Positions 13,601 through 13,952 of a stretch of 13,952 bases of DNA are shown in pieces. The notes under the pieces were generated by a model. It had not been told where the DNA came from, made no database searches, and saw nothing but the letters and a program-made list of their open reading frames with translations. Origin of the DNA: Actinomycetes bacterium (GTDB lineage: Bacteria; Actinomycetota; Acidimicrobiia; Acidimicrobiales; RAAP-2); contig JAKBAZ010000017.1 in NCBI GenBank assembly GCA_021826255.1, positions 1-13,952 on the forward strand, written 5' to 3'. A program made the translations under genes and the position numbers. Numbering within the stretch: the first letter of the stretch is position 1; each line of letters starts with the position of its first letter.

Positions 13601-13952
13601 AGCACTCCCTCACTCGGCTCTTCTCGGCGCACCACCTCAGCCGACGCTACGAGGTTCACCTCGCCCAAGAGTTCACCGGGAAGATCGGGCAGGGCTTCGA
13701 CGCGAGCGATGAATCGCTCCACCTCCTCCGGCTCTACGGTCGAGGCGGCCAAATCGTGCAGCTTCGCCACGTACTGAGGTCTCGCGAAGGGACGCGCTCC
13801 GAGCGGGTGGGCGTCGGCCACCGCAATCTCGTCACTGAGTCGAGTGCCGTCTCGACGAAGGACCTCGATGCGTCCCCCGAACGCCTTCTCCCGGTCATCG
13901 TTCGAGAGATAGCGACGAGTCCACTCGGGGTCCTCGACCGTGGTGACCTTGC
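13597..13952 (-). CDS. prpD: 2-methylcitrate dehydratase (MmgE/PrpD family), C-terminal part
   Basis: Dehydrates 2-methylcitrate to 2-methyl-cis-aconitate, feeding the PrpB branch. Only the last 118 or so codons are in the window and the gene continues past 13952. An internal GTG at 13821 is not the start, since the frame stays open to the edge: it reads KVTTVEDPEWTRRYLSND, then EKAFGGRIEVLRRDG, then EIAVADAHPLGARPFARPQ. These are typical of the C-terminal cap domain of PrpD-family proteins. The C-terminus after ARPQYVAKLHDLA is short. It overlaps prpB by 4 bases, so the two genes are co-transcribed. The family also includes unrelated dehydratases; the prpB neighbour makes methylcitrate dehydratase most likely. 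Confidence 0.9.
   Translation of the reverse strand, partial: KVTTVEDPEWTRRYLSNDDREKAFGGRIEVLRRDGTRLSDEIAVADAHPLGARPFARPQYVAKLHDLAASTVEPEEVERFIARVEALPDLPGELLGEVNLVASAEVVRREEPSEGVL

Noticed and set aside
1..13952. tRNA, rRNA, CRISPR, IS or prophage sequences
   Set aside because: I looked for cloverleaf ends, regularly spaced repeats, terminal inverted repeats and transposase or integrase motifs and saw none; every long stretch is accounted for by housekeeping genes.

Overview
This window is dense, GC-rich bacterial DNA whose gene order points to an actinobacterium. The minus-strand series tilS, hpt, folE, folP, folB, folK, panC, coaX, lysS is a shortened form of the hpt–ftsH–fol–pan–lysS neighbourhood of Mycobacterium and Streptomyces. 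Leucine is mostly CTC, about half the genes start with GTG or TTG, and most neighbours overlap by 4 bases. A compact deep-branching actinobacterium (Acidimicrobiia-like) is my best guess; this is inference, since there is no rRNA marker. I count 18 protein genes (two cut by the window edges), no RNA genes, no mobile elements and no CRISPR.

Layout. (1) 2-916, plus strand: the 3' part of a trans-polyprenyl diphosphate synthase. (2) 913-8233, minus strand: ten tightly coupled genes. In transcription order they are tilS, hpt, folE, folP, an unrecognised phosphatase-like gene, folB, folK, panC, coaX and lysS. They supply tRNA-Ile modification, purine salvage, folate, pantothenate/CoA and lysyl-tRNA. 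panD and ftsH, usual members of this neighbourhood, are not here. The phosphatase-like gene has the dual-specificity-phosphatase layout, but glycine replaces the catalytic cysteine. (3) 8234-8308: a divergent spacer holding a near-perfect Fur/Zur box inside a sigma-70-type promoter. (4) 8309-12714, plus strand: a ZIP metal transporter, a Zur-like Fur-family repressor, pgeF (peptidoglycan editing factor), and murL with murD2. (5) 12683-13952, minus strand: prpD (partial) and prpB of the methylcitrate cycle.

The most interesting block is zip–zur–pgeF–murL–murD2. MurD2 and MurL form the alternative route for D-glutamate in peptidoglycan: L-Glu is ligated to UDP-MurNAc-L-Ala and then epimerised in place, instead of free D-Glu being made by MurI. 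PgeF, implicated in keeping L-Ser out of the first stem-peptide position, lies directly upstream. All five genes overlap or nearly touch behind a single Zur-type promoter. This suggests that zinc status and peptidoglycan precursor synthesis may be linked in this organism. The enzymes are known families; the linkage is my inference.
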